In this document: piece after piece, positions 1 through 10,310 of the stretch
Layout: each line of letters begins with the position of its first letter
Numbering within the stretch: position 1 is the first letter of the stretch
DNA from: Flavihumibacter soli
GTDB lineage: Bacteria > Bacteroidota > Bacteroidia > Sphingobacteriales > Sphingobacteriaceae
DNA length: 64,000 nt
Reading direction: 5' to 3'
NCBI RefSeq assembly: GCF_010692725.1
Contig: NZ_JAAFZB010000096.1
Location: 682,001-746,000, forward strand
The notes under the pieces: model-generated
What the model was told of the DNA's origin: nothing
Database searches by the model: none
The model's input: only the letters and a program-made list of their open reading frames with translations
Position numbers and translations under genes: made by a program

Positions 1-918
1 ATCCTTGACGACGGCGGAGATTTGACAAACATGGTGTTCGACAGGTTCCCTGAACTGATCGCTGCTATTAAAGGTCTTTCTGAAGAAACTACTACCGGAG
101 TTCATCGCTTATATGAGCGCATGAAAAACGGCACATTACATATTCCTGCAATCAACGTAAATGACTCGGTTACCAAATCGAAGTTTGACAATAAATATGG
201 CTGCCGCGAATCACTGGTAGATGCGATCCGTCGTGCTACCGACGTGATGATGGCCGGTAAAGTAGGTGTTGTTTGTGGTTTTGGTGACGTAGGTAAAGGT
301 TCTGCAGATTCATTGCGTAACGCAGGTGTTCGTGTTATCGTTACTGAAATCGATCCGATCTGTGCTTTACAGGCTGCGATGGAAGGTTTTGAAGTGAAGA
401 AACTGAATACCGCGATCAAAGAAGCGGATATCGTGGTTACTGCTACCGGAAACTGCAATATCGTTCGTGCTGAACATTTCAAAGCTCTGAAAGATAAAGC
501 GATCGTTTGTAATATTGGTCACTTCGACAACGAGATCGATATGGCCTGGTTAAACGGGAACTACGGAAACACGAAAGTAGAGATCAAACCACAGGTAGAT
601 AAGTATACTATCGATGGTGATGATGTGATCGTGCTTGCAGAAGGCCGTTTGGTAAACTTAGGCTGTGCTACCGGACACCCTTCATTCGTGATGTCTAACT
701 CCTTTACTAATCAGACCCTTGCTCAACTGGAACTTTGGATGAATCCGGGCAAATACGAGAATAAGGTTTACACATTGCCTAAACACCTGGACGAAAAAGT
801 TGCCCGTTTACACCTTGCTAAAATTGGTGTGGAACTGGAAGTACTTGACCAAGAACAGGCTGACTACATCGGCGTTACTGTTGACGGGCCGTTCAAGCCT
901 GAGACTTACCGCTACTAG
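1..918 (+). CDS. ahcY: Adenosylhomocysteinase (S-adenosyl-L-homocysteine hydrolase), 5' partial
   Basis: Hydrolyses S-adenosylhomocysteine to adenosine and homocysteine in the cytosolic methyl cycle, using bound NAD. The reading frame is open from the first base, which reads [12 protein letters not shown], so the gene starts upstream of the window and about 305 C-terminal residues are visible. The NAD-binding Rossmann motif [14 protein letters not shown] lies near visible residue 93, ATGNCNIV follows, and the C-terminus ends KPETYRY as is usual in this family. A strong terminator hairpin follows the stop codon. The protein is highly conserved and the call is secure; only the start is missing. 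Confidence 0.97.
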   Translation: MLDDGGDLTNMVFDRFPELIAAIKGLSEETTTGVHRLYERMKNGTLHIPAINVNDSVTKSKFDNKYGCRESLVDAIRRATDVMMAGKVGVVCGFGDVGKGSADSLRNAGVRVIVTEIDPICALQAAMEGFEVKKLNTAIKEADIVVTATGNCNIVRAEHFKALKDKAIVCNIGHFDNEIDMAWLNGNYGNTKVEIKPQVDKYTIDGDDVIVLAEGRLVNLGCATGHPSFVMSNSFTNQTLAQLELWMNPGKYENKVYTLPKHLDEKVARLHLAKIGVELEVLDQEQADYIGVTVDGPFKPETYRY

Positions 919-934
919 TAGCATATACATTGCG

Positions 935-965
935 AAAGCCGATCTTTAAGGTCGGCTTTTTTATT
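935..965 (+). terminator. Rho-independent terminator after ahcY
   Basis: A GC-containing stem (AAAGCCGA... pairing with ...TCGGCTTT, extended by a G-T and a C-G pair) with a five-base loop TTTAA is followed by a T-run. It sits 17 bases after the ahcY stop. Confidence 0.85.
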
Positions 966-982
966 ACCTGATCGTTAAAATT

Positions 983-1333
983 ATGAGATCCATTCTGATC
1001 ATTTTTACCTTTCTATCCCTCACAATAGCTGCCAGCGCCCAGGATAAGGCATCGGCTGAAAAGACAGTCCCTAAAACTGTTTTAAATAAAGTTGTAGAAG
1101 CTTCCTGTGGGCAGTGCCGATTTAATATGGCAGGCAAGAGCTGTGACCTGGCTGTTAAGATTGACGGCAAAGCTTATTTTGTTGACGGAACCGGCATCGA
1201 TGAGCACGGTGATGCACATGCAAAGGATGGTTTCTGTCAAAAGGTAAGGAAGGCACGTGTTTCAGGACATATCGAAGGCAATCGCTTTAAGGCCACTTCC
1301 TTTAAGCTGCTGCCTGAAGAGAATAATAATTAG
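983..1333 (+). CDS. Small secreted cysteine-containing protein (DUF6370-like)
   Basis: A 116-residue protein with a clear signal peptide (hydrophobic residues 4-19, cleavage after ASAQ). The mature part has four cysteines, in the motifs ASCGQCRF and KSCDLAV and in GFCQKV, and reads like a small compact domain with YFVDGTGIDEHGDAHA in the middle. It resembles, from memory, a family of uncharacterised Bacteroidota exported proteins catalogued as DUF6370. The function is unknown; the paired cysteines would suit a disulfide or a metal site. It stands alone between the ahcY terminator and pdxJ. Confidence 0.75.
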   Translation: MRSILIIFTFLSLTIAASAQDKASAEKTVPKTVLNKVVEASCGQCRFNMAGKSCDLAVKIDGKAYFVDGTGIDEHGDAHAKDGFCQKVRKARVSGHIEGNRFKATSFKLLPEENNN

Positions 1334-1433
1334 ATAATTTGGTAATGAATTCGGCAATTTGCTGATTCGATAATTTGCTGATGGTTGCTGATGAAATAGT
1401 AATTTTAGCAAGAAATTTTCGGCCTCAATTATT
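1334..1433 (+). promoter_or_regulatory. Intergenic region with short direct repeats and candidate pdxJ promoter
   Basis: The element AATTTGCTGAT occurs twice, 18 bases apart (about 1354-1364 and 1372-1382), with a third partial copy TTGCTGATG next to it. A candidate Bacteroidota promoter overlaps these: TTTG at 1374-1377 and TAATTTTA at 1400-1407, spacer 22. The promoter assignment is weak because the -7 box deviates in its last base. Confidence 0.35.
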
Positions 1434-2156
1434 ATGACTAAACTTTCCGTCAACATCAATAAGATAGCCACCCTTCGCAATTCCCGCGGTGGCAATAATC
1501 CCGACCTTGTAAAAGTCGCTTTGGACGCCGAGAGGTTTGGTGCGCAGGGAATAACGGTACATCCGCGGCCTGACGAACGTCATATCCGGTACCAGGACGT
1601 TTATGATCTTAAAAAGGTTATCAGTACGGAATTTAATATTGAAGGCAACTGCACCGAACAGAAGTTTGTTGAGCTGGTTCTGGCCAATAAACCCTCACAG
1701 GTTACCCTGGTGCCTGATGCTGAAGGGCAGCTAACCAGCAATCACGGTTGGGACACTGTTAAACATCAGTCCTACCTGAAAGACATAATTTCAGACTTCA
1801 AGAACGCAGGAATACGGGTTTCCATATTTGTTGACCCCGTAGCGGAAATGATTGAAGCGGCCGCAACAACCGGGACAGACCGGATTGAGCTATACACGGA
1901 AGCGTATGCTTCGGGTTATCACCGGGACAAGGAAAAGGCGGTTCGCCCTTATACTGAATCTGCTAAACTCGCAGGCAGGCTGGGTTTAGGCCTGAATGCT
2001 GGTCATGACTTGGATCTCCATAATTTGAAATATTTTGCTGAGAATGTTCCGGGCCTGCTGGAGGTTAGCATTGGCCATGCGCTCATCTGCGATGCGCTTT
2101 ATTATGGTTTGGAAAATACCATACAAATGTATCTAAGGCAGCTCGCCAAAAGCTAA
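1434..2156 (+). CDS. pdxJ: Pyridoxine 5'-phosphate synthase
   Basis: Condenses 3-amino-2-oxopropyl phosphate with 1-deoxyxylulose 5-phosphate to give pyridoxine 5'-phosphate in the DXP-dependent vitamin B6 pathway; a cytosolic TIM barrel. The protein is 240 residues (E. coli PdxJ is about 243). Family signatures include [17 protein letters not shown] at the N-terminus, [23 protein letters not shown], and the C-terminal glycine-rich phosphate site GLNAGHDL with EVSIGHALI. The start ATG at 1434 gives the normal N-terminus. No other vitamin B6 gene is adjacent. Confidence 0.97.
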   Translation: MTKLSVNINKIATLRNSRGGNNPDLVKVALDAERFGAQGITVHPRPDERHIRYQDVYDLKKVISTEFNIEGNCTEQKFVELVLANKPSQVTLVPDAEGQLTSNHGWDTVKHQSYLKDIISDFKNAGIRVSIFVDPVAEMIEAAATTGTDRIELYTEAYASGYHRDKEKAVRPYTESAKLAGRLGLGLNAGHDLDLHNLKYFAENVPGLLEVSIGHALICDALYYGLENTIQMYLRQLAKS

Positions 2157-2177
2157 TTCTTCTCCGGCAAGACTTTG

Positions 2178-2185
2178 TATCTTCG
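2178..2185 (+). promoter_or_regulatory. Candidate -7 box upstream of mnmH
   Basis: TATCTTCG matches the Bacteroidota -7 consensus TAnnTTTG at all but one position. No clear -33 TTG lies at the right distance. Its position would put the transcript start near 2192, which supports the ATG at 2217 over the in-frame ATG at 2175. Confidence 0.3.
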
Positions 2186-2216
2186 TGAACAGAAATCCTC
2201 GGATTCGAAATACCAT

Positions 2217-3257
2217 ATGATCAAAACTCTGAGTATTAATGACTTCTTGAAAACTGCCAGGAAGATACCGGTGGTCGATGTGCGGACTCCGCTTGAATAC
2301 GACCATGCTCATATTCCCGGCGCTTTCAACCTTCCGATCTTTTCAAATGAGGAACGTGTAAAAGTTGGAACCACTTATAAGCAAGAGGGGCGTGAAGCTG
2401 CGATCTTATTAGGCTTTGATCTGACCGGACCTAAGTGGTCAGGATTTATCAAAACCGCTCTGGAAATTGCTCCCGATAAAAAGATCGGTGTGCATTGCTG
2501 GCGCGGTGGTATGCGAAGCGGCGCAATGGCCTGGGCCCTGAATCTTTATGGTTTTGAAGTTTACGTGCTCGAAGGCGGTTATAAAAAATTCAGGAACTGG
2601 GCGCTCAGTAAATTCAAAGAACAATTCAATATCCTGATACTTGGCGGAATGACCGGCTCCGGCAAAACGCGTGTTTTGAACGAGCTTAAAAGAAAAGGCC
2701 AGCAGGTAGTAGACCTGGAAAAACTCGCTGAGCACCAGGGATCAAGTTATGGATCAATGGGAAGAACCTCGCAGCCAAGCCAGGAACATTTTGAAAATCT
2801 GATGGCAACCGAGCTGGCGATGGTCGATAAGAATGTGCCGCTGTGGCTGGAGGATGAAAGCCTGACTATCGGCAAACGGTTTATTCCAAACGGCATATGG
2901 CACCAGATGCGCGAAACGACTGTTATCAAAATGGTTGTTCCGCTTGAGGAACGTGTCAGTTCTCTGGCAGCCGAATACGGATGTCTGGATCACAACTTCC
3001 TGATAGAATCCACTGAACGGATTGGTAAACGACTTGGACCCGTTCAGACCCGCGATGCCATTACAGCAATTAAGGAAAATCGTATTCCGGATTTTGTAAG
3101 ACAAGTATTGGTCTACTACGACAAAACGTATGGTACCGGCCAGAGTAAACGTATACCCGCCAGCATTCACGCCGTTGAATGCACAGGCACCGACGCGGCT
3201 AAGAATGCTAATATTGTTCTGAATTACTATAAAAACTTACAACTCTCACCCGCGTGA
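2217..3257 (+). CDS. mnmH: tRNA 2-selenouridine synthase (rhodanese domain plus P-loop domain)
   Basis: Replaces sulfur by selenium at the wobble 2-thiouridine of certain tRNAs, using selenophosphate (also named SelU/YbbB). I chose the ATG at 2217 (MIKTLSINDFL) because homologues start there; an in-frame ATG at 2175 would add 14 unrelated residues. The N-terminal rhodanese domain (about residues 1-130) carries the active cysteine in VHCWRGGMRSG (Cys94). The C-terminal domain begins with a Walker A motif GGMTGSGKT at about 143-151. The length of 346 residues is typical. selD follows after 47 bases, and its product supplies the selenium donor, so the two probably form an operon. Confidence 0.95.
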   Translation: MIKTLSINDFLKTARKIPVVDVRTPLEYDHAHIPGAFNLPIFSNEERVKVGTTYKQEGREAAILLGFDLTGPKWSGFIKTALEIAPDKKIGVHCWRGGMRSGAMAWALNLYGFEVYVLEGGYKKFRNWALSKFKEQFNILILGGMTGSGKTRVLNELKRKGQQVVDLEKLAEHQGSSYGSMGRTSQPSQEHFENLMATELAMVDKNVPLWLEDESLTIGKRFIPNGIWHQMRETTVIKMVVPLEERVSSLAAEYGCLDHNFLIESTERIGKRLGPVQTRDAITAIKENRIPDFVRQVLVYYDKTYGTGQSKRIPASIHAVECTGTDAAKNANIVLNYYKNLQLSPA

Positions 3258-3304
3258 GCTAATTTTCTTAATCCTTATCCCCGCTCCTTCCCATCCCTTC
3301 AAAT

Positions 3305-4354
3305 ATGAGTACTGAAACAATTAAGCTTACACAATATTCACATGGTGCCGGCTGTGGCTGCAAGATCAGTCCCGCTATCCTGGACAAGATTTTACATAGC
3401 CCGATCGTTAATAAGGCGGATCCAAATCTGCTGGTCGGAAATGACACCCGGGATGATGCCGCTGTATATGATCTTGGCAACGGTACCGCTCTTATTTCGA
3501 CGACCGACTTCTTCATGCCTATTGTCGACGATCCTTACGATTTTGGACGTATAGCTTCTGCCAATGCTATCAGTGATGTGTACGCTATGGGCGGAAAGCC
3601 GGTGTTGGCGATCGCTATTTTGGGCTGGCCAATCGACAAACTATCGCCTGAGGTTGCACAAAAAGTGCTGGAAGGATCACGGGCCGTATGTGCAGAGGCG
3701 GGCATCACACTGGCTGGCGGGCACAGTATTGATTGTCCCGAACCGGTTTTTGGTCTTGCAGTAAACGGGATTGTCGATATTAAACATCTTAAGAAAAATT
3801 CCACGGCTGAGTCGGGATGCAAGTTATACCTGACGAAAGCATTAGGCGTGGGAATTCTGACCACTGCCCAAAAGAAAGGCATCCTGCAACCCCGGCATAC
3901 GTTTGTCGCTCCTGAAAGCATGGCCATGCTGAACAAGATAGGCGAAAGTATGGGTGAATTGGACTATGTAAAGGCGATGACCGATGTAACCGGCTTCGGC
4001 TTGTTGGGCCATCTTTCGGAAATGTGTGAAGGAAGTAATTTAGAGGCCGTTATTGAGTTCGACAAAGTCCCGAAGATCAGCATCCTGGATGAATATTTAG
4101 AACAGGGTTCTATTCCCGGAGGAACAAATCGCAATTGGGCGAGTTATGGGCACAAAGTAAAGGAGATCAGTGATCATCAAAAACACATCCTGGCCGACCC
4201 GCAGACAAGCGGCGGATTGCTGGTTGCTATCAGCCCGGACAAAGCCGAAGAATTTGAAGCTATGCTTCATAGCAATGGCATTCCTGAAAAAAATATAGTG
4301 GCTTTCGGCTGGCTGGAAGAAAGAAAAAGCGAAGCGTTGATCCGGATCATTTGA
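3305..4354 (+). CDS. selD: Selenide, water dikinase (selenophosphate synthase)
   Basis: Makes selenophosphate from selenide and ATP. The 349-residue protein carries [10 protein letters not shown] at its N-terminus, with Cys17 and Lys20 in the same positions as the catalytic pair of E. coli SelD. It is a cysteine form, not a selenocysteine form: no in-frame TGA occurs there. Further family motifs are [42 protein letters not shown] and [10 protein letters not shown]. It lies directly behind mnmH. No selA, selB or selC is seen in the window, so tRNA selenation is the visible use of the product. Confidence 0.97.
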   Translation: MSTETIKLTQYSHGAGCGCKISPAILDKILHSPIVNKADPNLLVGNDTRDDAAVYDLGNGTALISTTDFFMPIVDDPYDFGRIASANAISDVYAMGGKPVLAIAILGWPIDKLSPEVAQKVLEGSRAVCAEAGITLAGGHSIDCPEPVFGLAVNGIVDIKHLKKNSTAESGCKLYLTKALGVGILTTAQKKGILQPRHTFVAPESMAMLNKIGESMGELDYVKAMTDVTGFGLLGHLSEMCEGSNLEAVIEFDKVPKISILDEYLEQGSIPGGTNRNWASYGHKVKEISDHQKHILADPQTSGGLLVAISPDKAEEFEAMLHSNGIPEKNIVAFGWLEERKSEALIRII

Positions 4355-4435
4355 CATAAAGACCCGGGAAAATAAGGACTCTGTAATATTACGGAACGGC
4401 TATTGGGCTTGCTGTAAAAATATCGGGAAAAACCT

Positions 4436-4443
4436 TACTTTTG
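4436..4443 (+). promoter_or_regulatory. -7 promoter box of gcvP
   Basis: TACTTTTG is an exact match to the Bacteroidota -7 consensus TAnnTTTG, 25 bases before the gcvP start codon. The nearest TTG (4409-4411) is 24 bases upstream, longer than the usual spacer, so the -33 element is uncertain. I see no glycine riboswitch in the 114-base gap. Confidence 0.55.
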
Positions 4444-4468
4444 CAGCACCAAAAACACCCTCATTTTA

Positions 4469-7354
4469 ATGAAGTTAAATATAGATTTCCAGGAAAAATT
4501 TGAGCATCGCCATATTGCTCCTAATGAGCAGGACACTGCTGAAATGCTTCAGACTATCGGCGTCAATACTGTTGATGAATTAATAGATCAAACTGTTCCG
4601 CCGCAGATCAGGTTAAAAGATTCGTTGAACCTGCCGGCTGCCAAGAGTGAGTTCGATTACCTGAACGACCTGAGAGAAACTGCTTCTAAAAACAAGGTTT
4701 TCAAATCGTATATCGGTCAGGGCTATTATGACGTGATCGTCCCGGGTGTTATACAGCGAAATATTCTTGAAAATCCGGGTTGGTATACTCAGTACACTCC
4801 TTACCAGGCGGAGATCGCCCAGGGTCGCTTACAGGCTTTGTTAAATTTCCAAACGATGGTCGTTGACCTTACGGGAATGGAGATTGCCAACGCTTCCTTA
4901 CTTGATGAGGGGACAGCTGCAGCAGAAGCGATGTTCATGCAATACAGCATGCGCAAAAACCAGCAGGCAAACGTTTTCTTCGTTTCGGAAGAACTCTTCC
5001 CTCAAACAATCGACATTTTAAAAACCCGTTCTGCTCCCTACGGCATTGAACTTCAGATAGGCAACCATGAGACTGTTGAACTGACAGATAACATGTTCGG
5101 AGCGATTGTTCAATACCCCGCGGGTAATGGTGCCGTCTATAACTATGCGGAACTAGCCAGACTCGGGCATGAGAAAGGAATTAAGCTTACGGTTGTGGCC
5201 GATATTATGAGCCTCACGCTTTTAACTCCTCCGGGAGAATGGGGCGCTGATATCGTAGTCGGAAGTACCCAACGGTTTGGTGTACCTATGGGATTCGGCG
5301 GTCCGCATGCAGCTTTCTTTGCAACAAAAGAGGAGTATAAACGCTCGATGCCGGGACGTATAATCGGCGTTACTATTGACAGTGCGGGCAACTACGCCCT
5401 GCGTATGGCTCTGCAAACCCGCGAGCAGCATATCCGTCGCGACAAGGCTACTTCCAACATTTGTACAGCGCAGGCGCTCCTGGCTATCATGGCAGGTATG
5501 TACGCCGCTTATCACGGGCCAAAAGGTTTAACGGCTATTGCGAGCCGGATCCATGGACTGGCAGTAGTCTTATCCCGCTCGCTAGAGAACCTTGGCTATA
5601 AACAGGATAACGAATTTTTCTTTGATACACTGAAATTTGAATTAGGAGATCTTGCAAGCCCGATTCATGCAGAAGCGCTGAATAACGAGGCAAACCTGCG
5701 TTATAAGGGACAGTCCGTTTGCATCTCCCTGGATGAAACTACGTCACCAGAAGATGTGAGAACACTTGTTAAAGTTTTTGCGAAGGTTAAAGGCAAAACT
5801 TTGGCTGATTCCAATATTGACAGCATTGTAACTGATGTAAGCTCACAATTGCCGGCTGATCTGAGCCGCACCTCTGAGTTTCTAACCCACCCGGTTTTTA
5901 ATACGCATTATTCCGAGCATGAGATGCTGCGTTACATTAAATCTCTGGAGGCAAAAGACCTTTCTCTTTGTCATTCAATGATCGCCTTAGGATCCTGTAC
6001 GATGAAGTTGAATGCCACTACTGAGATGGTTCCTGTAACATGGCCTGAGTTCAGCAAAATGCATCCCTTTGCACCAACCGACCAGGTGGGTGGTTATATG
6101 CAAATCTTCAACGAACTGAATAACTGGCTCAGCGAGATCACCGGGTTTGCGGCAATGAGCCTCCAGCCCAATTCGGGTGCACAGGGTGAATATGCCGGCC
6201 TGATGGTGATCCGTGCATACCATATGGATCGAGGCGATGAGCACAGAAATGTGGCACTTATCCCATCATCTGCTCATGGAACGAACCCTGCATCGGCGGC
6301 AATGGCTGGAATGAAGATCGTTGTTGTGAAGTGTGATGAACGCGGCAATATCGATGTTGCTGATCTGAAAGCGAAAGCTGAAGAACATAAGGATGACCTT
6401 TCCTGCCTGATGGTAACTTATCCATCTACACACGGCGTATTCGAAGAAAGTATAATTGATATCTGCCAGATCATCCATGATAATGGCGGCCAGGTCTATA
6501 TGGATGGTGCAAATATGAATGCGCAGGTTGGTCTGACCAGTCCGGCAAATATTGGCGCAGACGTCTGTCACCTGAACCTGCACAAAACCTTCTGCATCCC
6601 GCATGGCGGCGGAGGTCCGGGTATGGGGCCGATCGGAGTTGCCAAGCACCTGGTGAAATATCTTCCGGGACACAGTATCGTGGACATTAATCATGAGAAG
6701 TCAATTCATGCAGTTTCTTCGGCTCCTTGGGGCTCATCTTCCATACTCATTATATCGCATGCCTATATCGCGATGATGGGTGGCGAAGGCTTGACGAACG
6801 CAACGAAGTACGCCATCCTGAATGCGAATTATATCAAAACGCGTTTGGAAACTTCATACCCGGTACTTTACTCCGGATCTAAAGGTCGCTGCGCCCATGA
6901 AATGATACTTGATTGCCGGTCATTTAAGTCGTCCGGGATTGAGGTGACCGATATCGCCAAGCGACTGATGGATTATGGTTTCCATGCTCCCACAGTATCC
7001 TTCCCGGTAGCAGGTACGGTGATGGTGGAGCCGACAGAATCGGAGCCTAAGCATGAACTCGATCGTTTCTGCGATGCGATGATCGCCATTCGCCATGAGA
7101 TACACGAGGTTGAATCAGGATCTGTTGACAAAGTAAATAATGCGTTAAAGAATGCACCGCATACATCCGCGGTAGTTACTGCTAACGAGTGGGATCATCC
7201 CTACAGCCGTCAAAAAGCTGCGTTCCCACTTCCTTACGTAGCCGCTTATAAATTCTGGCCATCTGTGGGACGGGTAAATGATACTTTTGGAGATCGTACC
7301 CTTATTTGCTCATGTCCTCCGATCGAGAGCTATGCCGAAGAAGCAGTGAACTAA
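4469..7354 (+). CDS. gcvP: Glycine dehydrogenase (decarboxylating), P-protein of the glycine cleavage system
   Basis: Decarboxylates glycine and passes the aminomethyl group to the lipoyl H-protein; PLP enzyme, cytosolic. At 961 residues it is the long single-chain type that joins both half-domains (N-terminal pseudo-domain to about 450, catalytic domain after that). The PLP lysine is Lys706 in [17 protein letters not shown], the glycine-rich signature of the family. Other motifs are [19 protein letters not shown] and [14 protein letters not shown] terminator follows, so it is monocistronic here; gcvT and gcvH are not in the window. Confidence 0.97.
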   Translation: MKLNIDFQEKFEHRHIAPNEQDTAEMLQTIGVNTVDELIDQTVPPQIRLKDSLNLPAAKSEFDYLNDLRETASKNKVFKSYIGQGYYDVIVPGVIQRNILENPGWYTQYTPYQAEIAQGRLQALLNFQTMVVDLTGMEIANASLLDEGTAAAEAMFMQYSMRKNQQANVFFVSEELFPQTIDILKTRSAPYGIELQIGNHETVELTDNMFGAIVQYPAGNGAVYNYAELARLGHEKGIKLTVVADIMSLTLLTPPGEWGADIVVGSTQRFGVPMGFGGPHAAFFATKEEYKRSMPGRIIGVTIDSAGNYALRMALQTREQHIRRDKATSNICTAQALLAIMAGMYAAYHGPKGLTAIASRIHGLAVVLSRSLENLGYKQDNEFFFDTLKFELGDLASPIHAEALNNEANLRYKGQSVCISLDETTSPEDVRTLVKVFAKVKGKTLADSNIDSIVTDVSSQLPADLSRTSEFLTHPVFNTHYSEHEMLRYIKSLEAKDLSLCHSMIALGSCTMKLNATTEMVPVTWPEFSKMHPFAPTDQVGGYMQIFNELNNWLSEITGFAAMSLQPNSGAQGEYAGLMVIRAYHMDRGDEHRNVALIPSSAHGTNPASAAMAGMKIVVVKCDERGNIDVADLKAKAEEHKDDLSCLMVTYPSTHGVFEESIIDICQIIHDNGGQVYMDGANMNAQVGLTSPANIGADVCHLNLHKTFCIPHGGGGPGMGPIGVAKHLVKYLPGHSIVDINHEKSIHAVSSAPWGSSSILIISHAYIAMMGGEGLTNATKYAILNANYIKTRLETSYPVLYSGSKGRCAHEMILDCRSFKSSGIEVTDIAKRLMDYGFHAPTVSFPVAGTVMVEPTESEPKHELDRFCDAMIAIRHEIHEVESGSVDKVNNALKNAPHTSAVVTANEWDHPYSRQKAAFPLPYVAAYKFWPSVGRVNDTFGDRTLICSCPPIESYAEEAVN

Positions 7355-7375
7355 ATATTCCGCTTTACACGTATA

Positions 7376-7412
7376 AAAGCCTTGTATTATCTGATACAAG
7401 GCTTTATATTTT
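7376..7412 (+). terminator. Rho-independent terminator after gcvP
   Basis: An 11-bp perfect stem (AAAGCCTTGTA with TACAAGGCTTT) and an 8-base loop, followed by a short T-rich tail. It begins 22 bases after the gcvP stop. Confidence 0.8.
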
Positions 7413-7434
7413 CAGCACATTCAACCATTCTGCC

Positions 7435-7860
7435 ATGAGGATCATCTATACCATACTTTTATTATTTTTCCTGGGGCCTGCTTTTTCACAACAGAAAGCC
7501 AAAAAACAGGTCTGGGCATCTTTGGAAGAGCAGGTAAAGGCGTGGAATGAAGGTAAGCTTGAAGATGCGATGGCTTATTACTATAACTCGCCCGATTTGT
7601 TATGGATCAGCAGAGCCGGGATTGAAAAAGGCTTCACGCCCGTTTTTAATAGTTATATTGAAGAATTTCGTGACCGCTCAAAAATGGGTACGTTTACGTA
7701 TCAACCACTGGAGACTCAAGTATTATCGGCAAAAACTGTTTTATATGTTTATCGCTGGAAAATTGAACTGGCCGGTAAAAAGTTAATGGGCGGAGTATCA
7801 TCACAGATCTGGAAAAAAACAGGAAGAAAATGGACCATTCATGCGGAACATGCTTCATAG
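7435..7860 (+). CDS. Secreted NTF2/SnoaL-like protein (DUF4440-type)
   Basis: A 141-residue protein. I start it at the ATG at 7435 because that yields a clean signal peptide (MRIIYTILLLFFLGPAFSQQ); the longer frame runs back through the gcvP terminator. The mature part has the cone-fold pattern: a helix with EEQVKAWNEGKLEDAMAYY, then PDLLWISRAG, then beta-strands ending IWKKTGRKWTIHAEH. This pattern is typical of DUF4440/SnoaL-like proteins, which bind small molecules or act as isomerase-like folds. The substrate is unknown. Confidence 0.75.
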   Translation: MRIIYTILLLFFLGPAFSQQKAKKQVWASLEEQVKAWNEGKLEDAMAYYYNSPDLLWISRAGIEKGFTPVFNSYIEEFRDRSKMGTFTYQPLETQVLSAKTVLYVYRWKIELAGKKLMGGVSSQIWKKTGRKWTIHAEHAS

Positions 7861-7984
7861 ATCGTCAATCTTGCTGTGAATGGGACGTTCTCATCTGTAT
7901 TTTCCCTGCCGACAAAATACATGTCTTAAAATCAAATACTTATATTATTTTAGACGACTTTTAAAAGCTTCGTTACCTTTACCA

Positions 7985-10234
7985 ATGAGCATTAATTTCA
8001 GAAAAAATTTCCTGGTTACGCTACTTTTCCTGATCAGTCTGAGCTATTCAAATGCCAGCTACGGACAATTAGTTAAGGTCAGGCTACAACTTAAATGGAC
8101 ACACCAGTTTCAGTTTGCAGGATATTATGCTGCTCAACTGAAAGGTTACTATAGAGAAGAAGGTTTGGATATCCGGATTTTAGAGGGGAGCAAAGACATT
8201 TCCCCTATCCAAATGGTTACTTCCGGAAAGGCCGAATTTGGCATCTACGATCCTGAAATCCTCATTAAAAGCCCGAAAGACAATCCGCTCACCGCTGTTT
8301 TCGCAACACTTCAAAGTTCTCCTTACGGTGTGCTTTCCCGGCCGGAAAGCGGAATCAGGCGGCCAAGCGATCTTGTAGGAAAGCGGGTGTTATCAGCTGG
8401 GGATCAGGGCTGGAGTATCTTCAAGGCGATCATGCTAAAGGAAGGGATCGCCACCGATAAAACACAGATAATTCCAAGACATAAAGATTCGGAAGAACTG
8501 ATAGATCAAACAGCGGACGCAGTCATTACCTATTATACATCGCAACCGACCCGTCTAAGAAACCTCGGTGTAGATCCCGCCATTATGAAACCGCTGGATT
8601 ATGGTGTTGATTTTTACGGTGATGTCGTTTTTACTTCACGAAAGTTTGCCGAAGAATCTCCTGAAGTTGTCGAAGCTTTTAACAGAGCCACCCGGCGGGG
8701 ATGGGAGTATGCCTTGAGCCATAAAGTTAAAATGGCTGACCATATTCTTGGACTGCCTAATGTAAAGCAGCATGGAATAACCAAGCAAAACCTCCTGGAC
8801 GAAGCGAAGGAACTCGAAAAACTGATCCTTCCCAAGTTTGTGCCAATTGGTCATATGAACGCAGGAAGATGGCAGAACATGCTTTCAATATACCAGGAAC
8901 TTGGACTTGCAGATCAAAGCCTTACATTAGAGGGATTCCTGTTTAGCCCTGATGAGACAGGCGACGGCGGATGGTACGATATCCTTATCTATACACTGAT
9001 GATCGGCGGCTTGTTGTTCATCATAGCGATTGTTTTAAACTGGGAACTTCGTCGGCAGGTAATGACAAAGACCAGTGCACTGATATCTGAGAATGAAGAA
9101 CGACGAAAGGCAGATGAAAGACTTGAACTGGCCATTGAAGCTGCCGGACTTGGCCTATGGGAACTGAACCTTAACAATAAGACCGCTCATCTGAATCAAC
9201 GATGGATACTAAACCAGCTTGGATATGATTGGGATGACACATCGAAAGATCTCAGTAAGTGGGATTCTCTGGTACACCCGGAGGATAAAGGAAGGGTAGA
9301 GAAAGTGAATAAGGACTTCCTGGCTTCAAGTACCTCTTCGAATACCATTAGTTACCGGGTAAAAACAAGCGATGGCGACTGGCGATGGATCCTATCTTTC
9401 CGGAAAATTTCCGGACGTGATGAAAGCGGCCGACCGACTAATATAACCGGCCTGCACCTGGATATCGATTCCATCAAAAGGAAGGAATTCGAATTGCAGC
9501 AGCTAACCAAAGAACTATTAAAGAAGAACGGCGAACTTGAGAAATTTGCTTACATAACTTCTCACAACCTGAGGGCACCTGTGGTTAACCTTAAAAGTCT
9601 TACAGAAATGCATGCAGCGGGCGACCTTCCCGCGGAGCTCGAAGTAGAGATCAACTCAAAGATCCGGCAATCTGTCAAACAGCTGGATAATACGCTGAAC
9701 GACCTCGTAGAAATCGTATCTAGTAAATCGGGAGAGCAGATCAGCCGGGAAAGCCTGAATTTAATGATTGAACTTGATCAGGTAATGGTCAGCATAGAGA
9801 ATCAAATACAGTCCTCAGGAGCATTTATAGAAACTGATTTCACAGAGGTAGAGCATATCAATTTCCCTAAAAGGTATCTTACAAGTATTCTGCTGAACTT
9901 ATTGACCAATGCAATAAAATACCGGTCGCCGGATAGGCCGCTGATAATTAGCGTAAAAACCTATATAGACAAGGACTTTACGGTCTTATCTTTCTCCGAT
10001 AATGGTATTGGTATTAACATGCAAAAATTCGGGCACAAGGTGTTCGGCCTTTATCAGCGGTTTCACAATAACATTGATGGCAAGGGCCTTGGATTATATA
10101 TAATTAAGTCGCAGGTGGAAGCGATGGATGGAAAGATTGAGGTCGAAAGTACTGAAAACGAAGGCACCACTTTTAATATCTCCTTCTATGATCCGCATCA
10201 CCAATCCGCTGAATTGTCTGTCAGCGCTAAGTAA
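7985..10234 (+). CDS. Hybrid sensor histidine kinase with periplasmic NMT1/ThiY-like binding domain, PAS and kinase core
   Basis: A 749-residue membrane sensor kinase. The ATG at 7985 gives a signal peptide ending near NASYGQ. Residues about 30-310 form a substrate-binding-protein-like domain of the NMT1/ThiY type (QLKWTHQFQFAGYYAA, then VTSGKAEFGI). One membrane helix lies at about 330-352 (ILIYTLMIGGLLFIIAIVLN), a PAS/PAC domain at 378-495, the H-box FAYITSHNLRAP with the phospho-accepting histidine near 526, and an ATPase domain at about 630-730 (NLLTNAIKYR, FSDNGIGINM, GKGLGLYIIKSQ). Known NMT1 proteins bind thiamine-precursor pyrimidines, so a related ligand is plausible. No receiver gene is adjacent; the kinase core resembles that of the kinase at 11025. 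Confidence 0.9.
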   Translation: MSINFRKNFLVTLLFLISLSYSNASYGQLVKVRLQLKWTHQFQFAGYYAAQLKGYYREEGLDIRILEGSKDISPIQMVTSGKAEFGIYDPEILIKSPKDNPLTAVFATLQSSPYGVLSRPESGIRRPSDLVGKRVLSAGDQGWSIFKAIMLKEGIATDKTQIIPRHKDSEELIDQTADAVITYYTSQPTRLRNLGVDPAIMKPLDYGVDFYGDVVFTSRKFAEESPEVVEAFNRATRRGWEYALSHKVKMADHILGLPNVKQHGITKQNLLDEAKELEKLILPKFVPIGHMNAGRWQNMLSIYQELGLADQSLTLEGFLFSPDETGDGGWYDILIYTLMIGGLLFIIAIVLNWELRRQVMTKTSALISENEERRKADERLELAIEAAGLGLWELNLNNKTAHLNQRWILNQLGYDWDDTSKDLSKWDSLVHPEDKGRVEKVNKDFLASSTSSNTISYRVKTSDGDWRWILSFRKISGRDESGRPTNITGLHLDIDSIKRKEFELQQLTKELLKKNGELEKFAYITSHNLRAPVVNLKSLTEMHAAGDLPAELEVEINSKIRQSVKQLDNTLNDLVEIVSSKSGEQISRESLNLMIELDQVMVSIENQIQSSGAFIETDFTEVEHINFPKRYLTSILLNLLTNAIKYRSPDRPLIISVKTYIDKDFTVLSFSDNGIGINMQKFGHKVFGLYQRFHNNIDGKGLGLYIIKSQVEAMDGKIEVESTENEGTTFNISFYDPHHQSAELSVSAK

Positions 10235-10258
10235 TATGTCACCAAGATAAATTAGTTG

Positions 10259-10290
10259 TTTAAACATTTATTATCTTACGGATATATTTG
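10259..10290 (+). promoter_or_regulatory. Candidate promoter of the YceI-family gene
   Basis: An exact -7 box TATATTTG (10283-10290) with a TTTA element 20 bases upstream (10259-10262) in place of the usual TTTG. The start codon is 20 bases downstream. Confidence 0.5.
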
Positions 10291-10310
10291 TGTTATAAAA
10301 AAAAATCAAA

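Noticed and set aside
102-482. 126-codon minus-strand open frame opposite ahcY
   Set aside because: It is antisense to a highly conserved gene and has no family-like sequence; such frames are common in GC-balanced coding DNA.
4355-4468. Possible glycine riboswitch ahead of gcvP
   Set aside because: The gap is only 114 bases, with a promoter box 25 bases before the start, so there is no room for an aptamer in the transcript.
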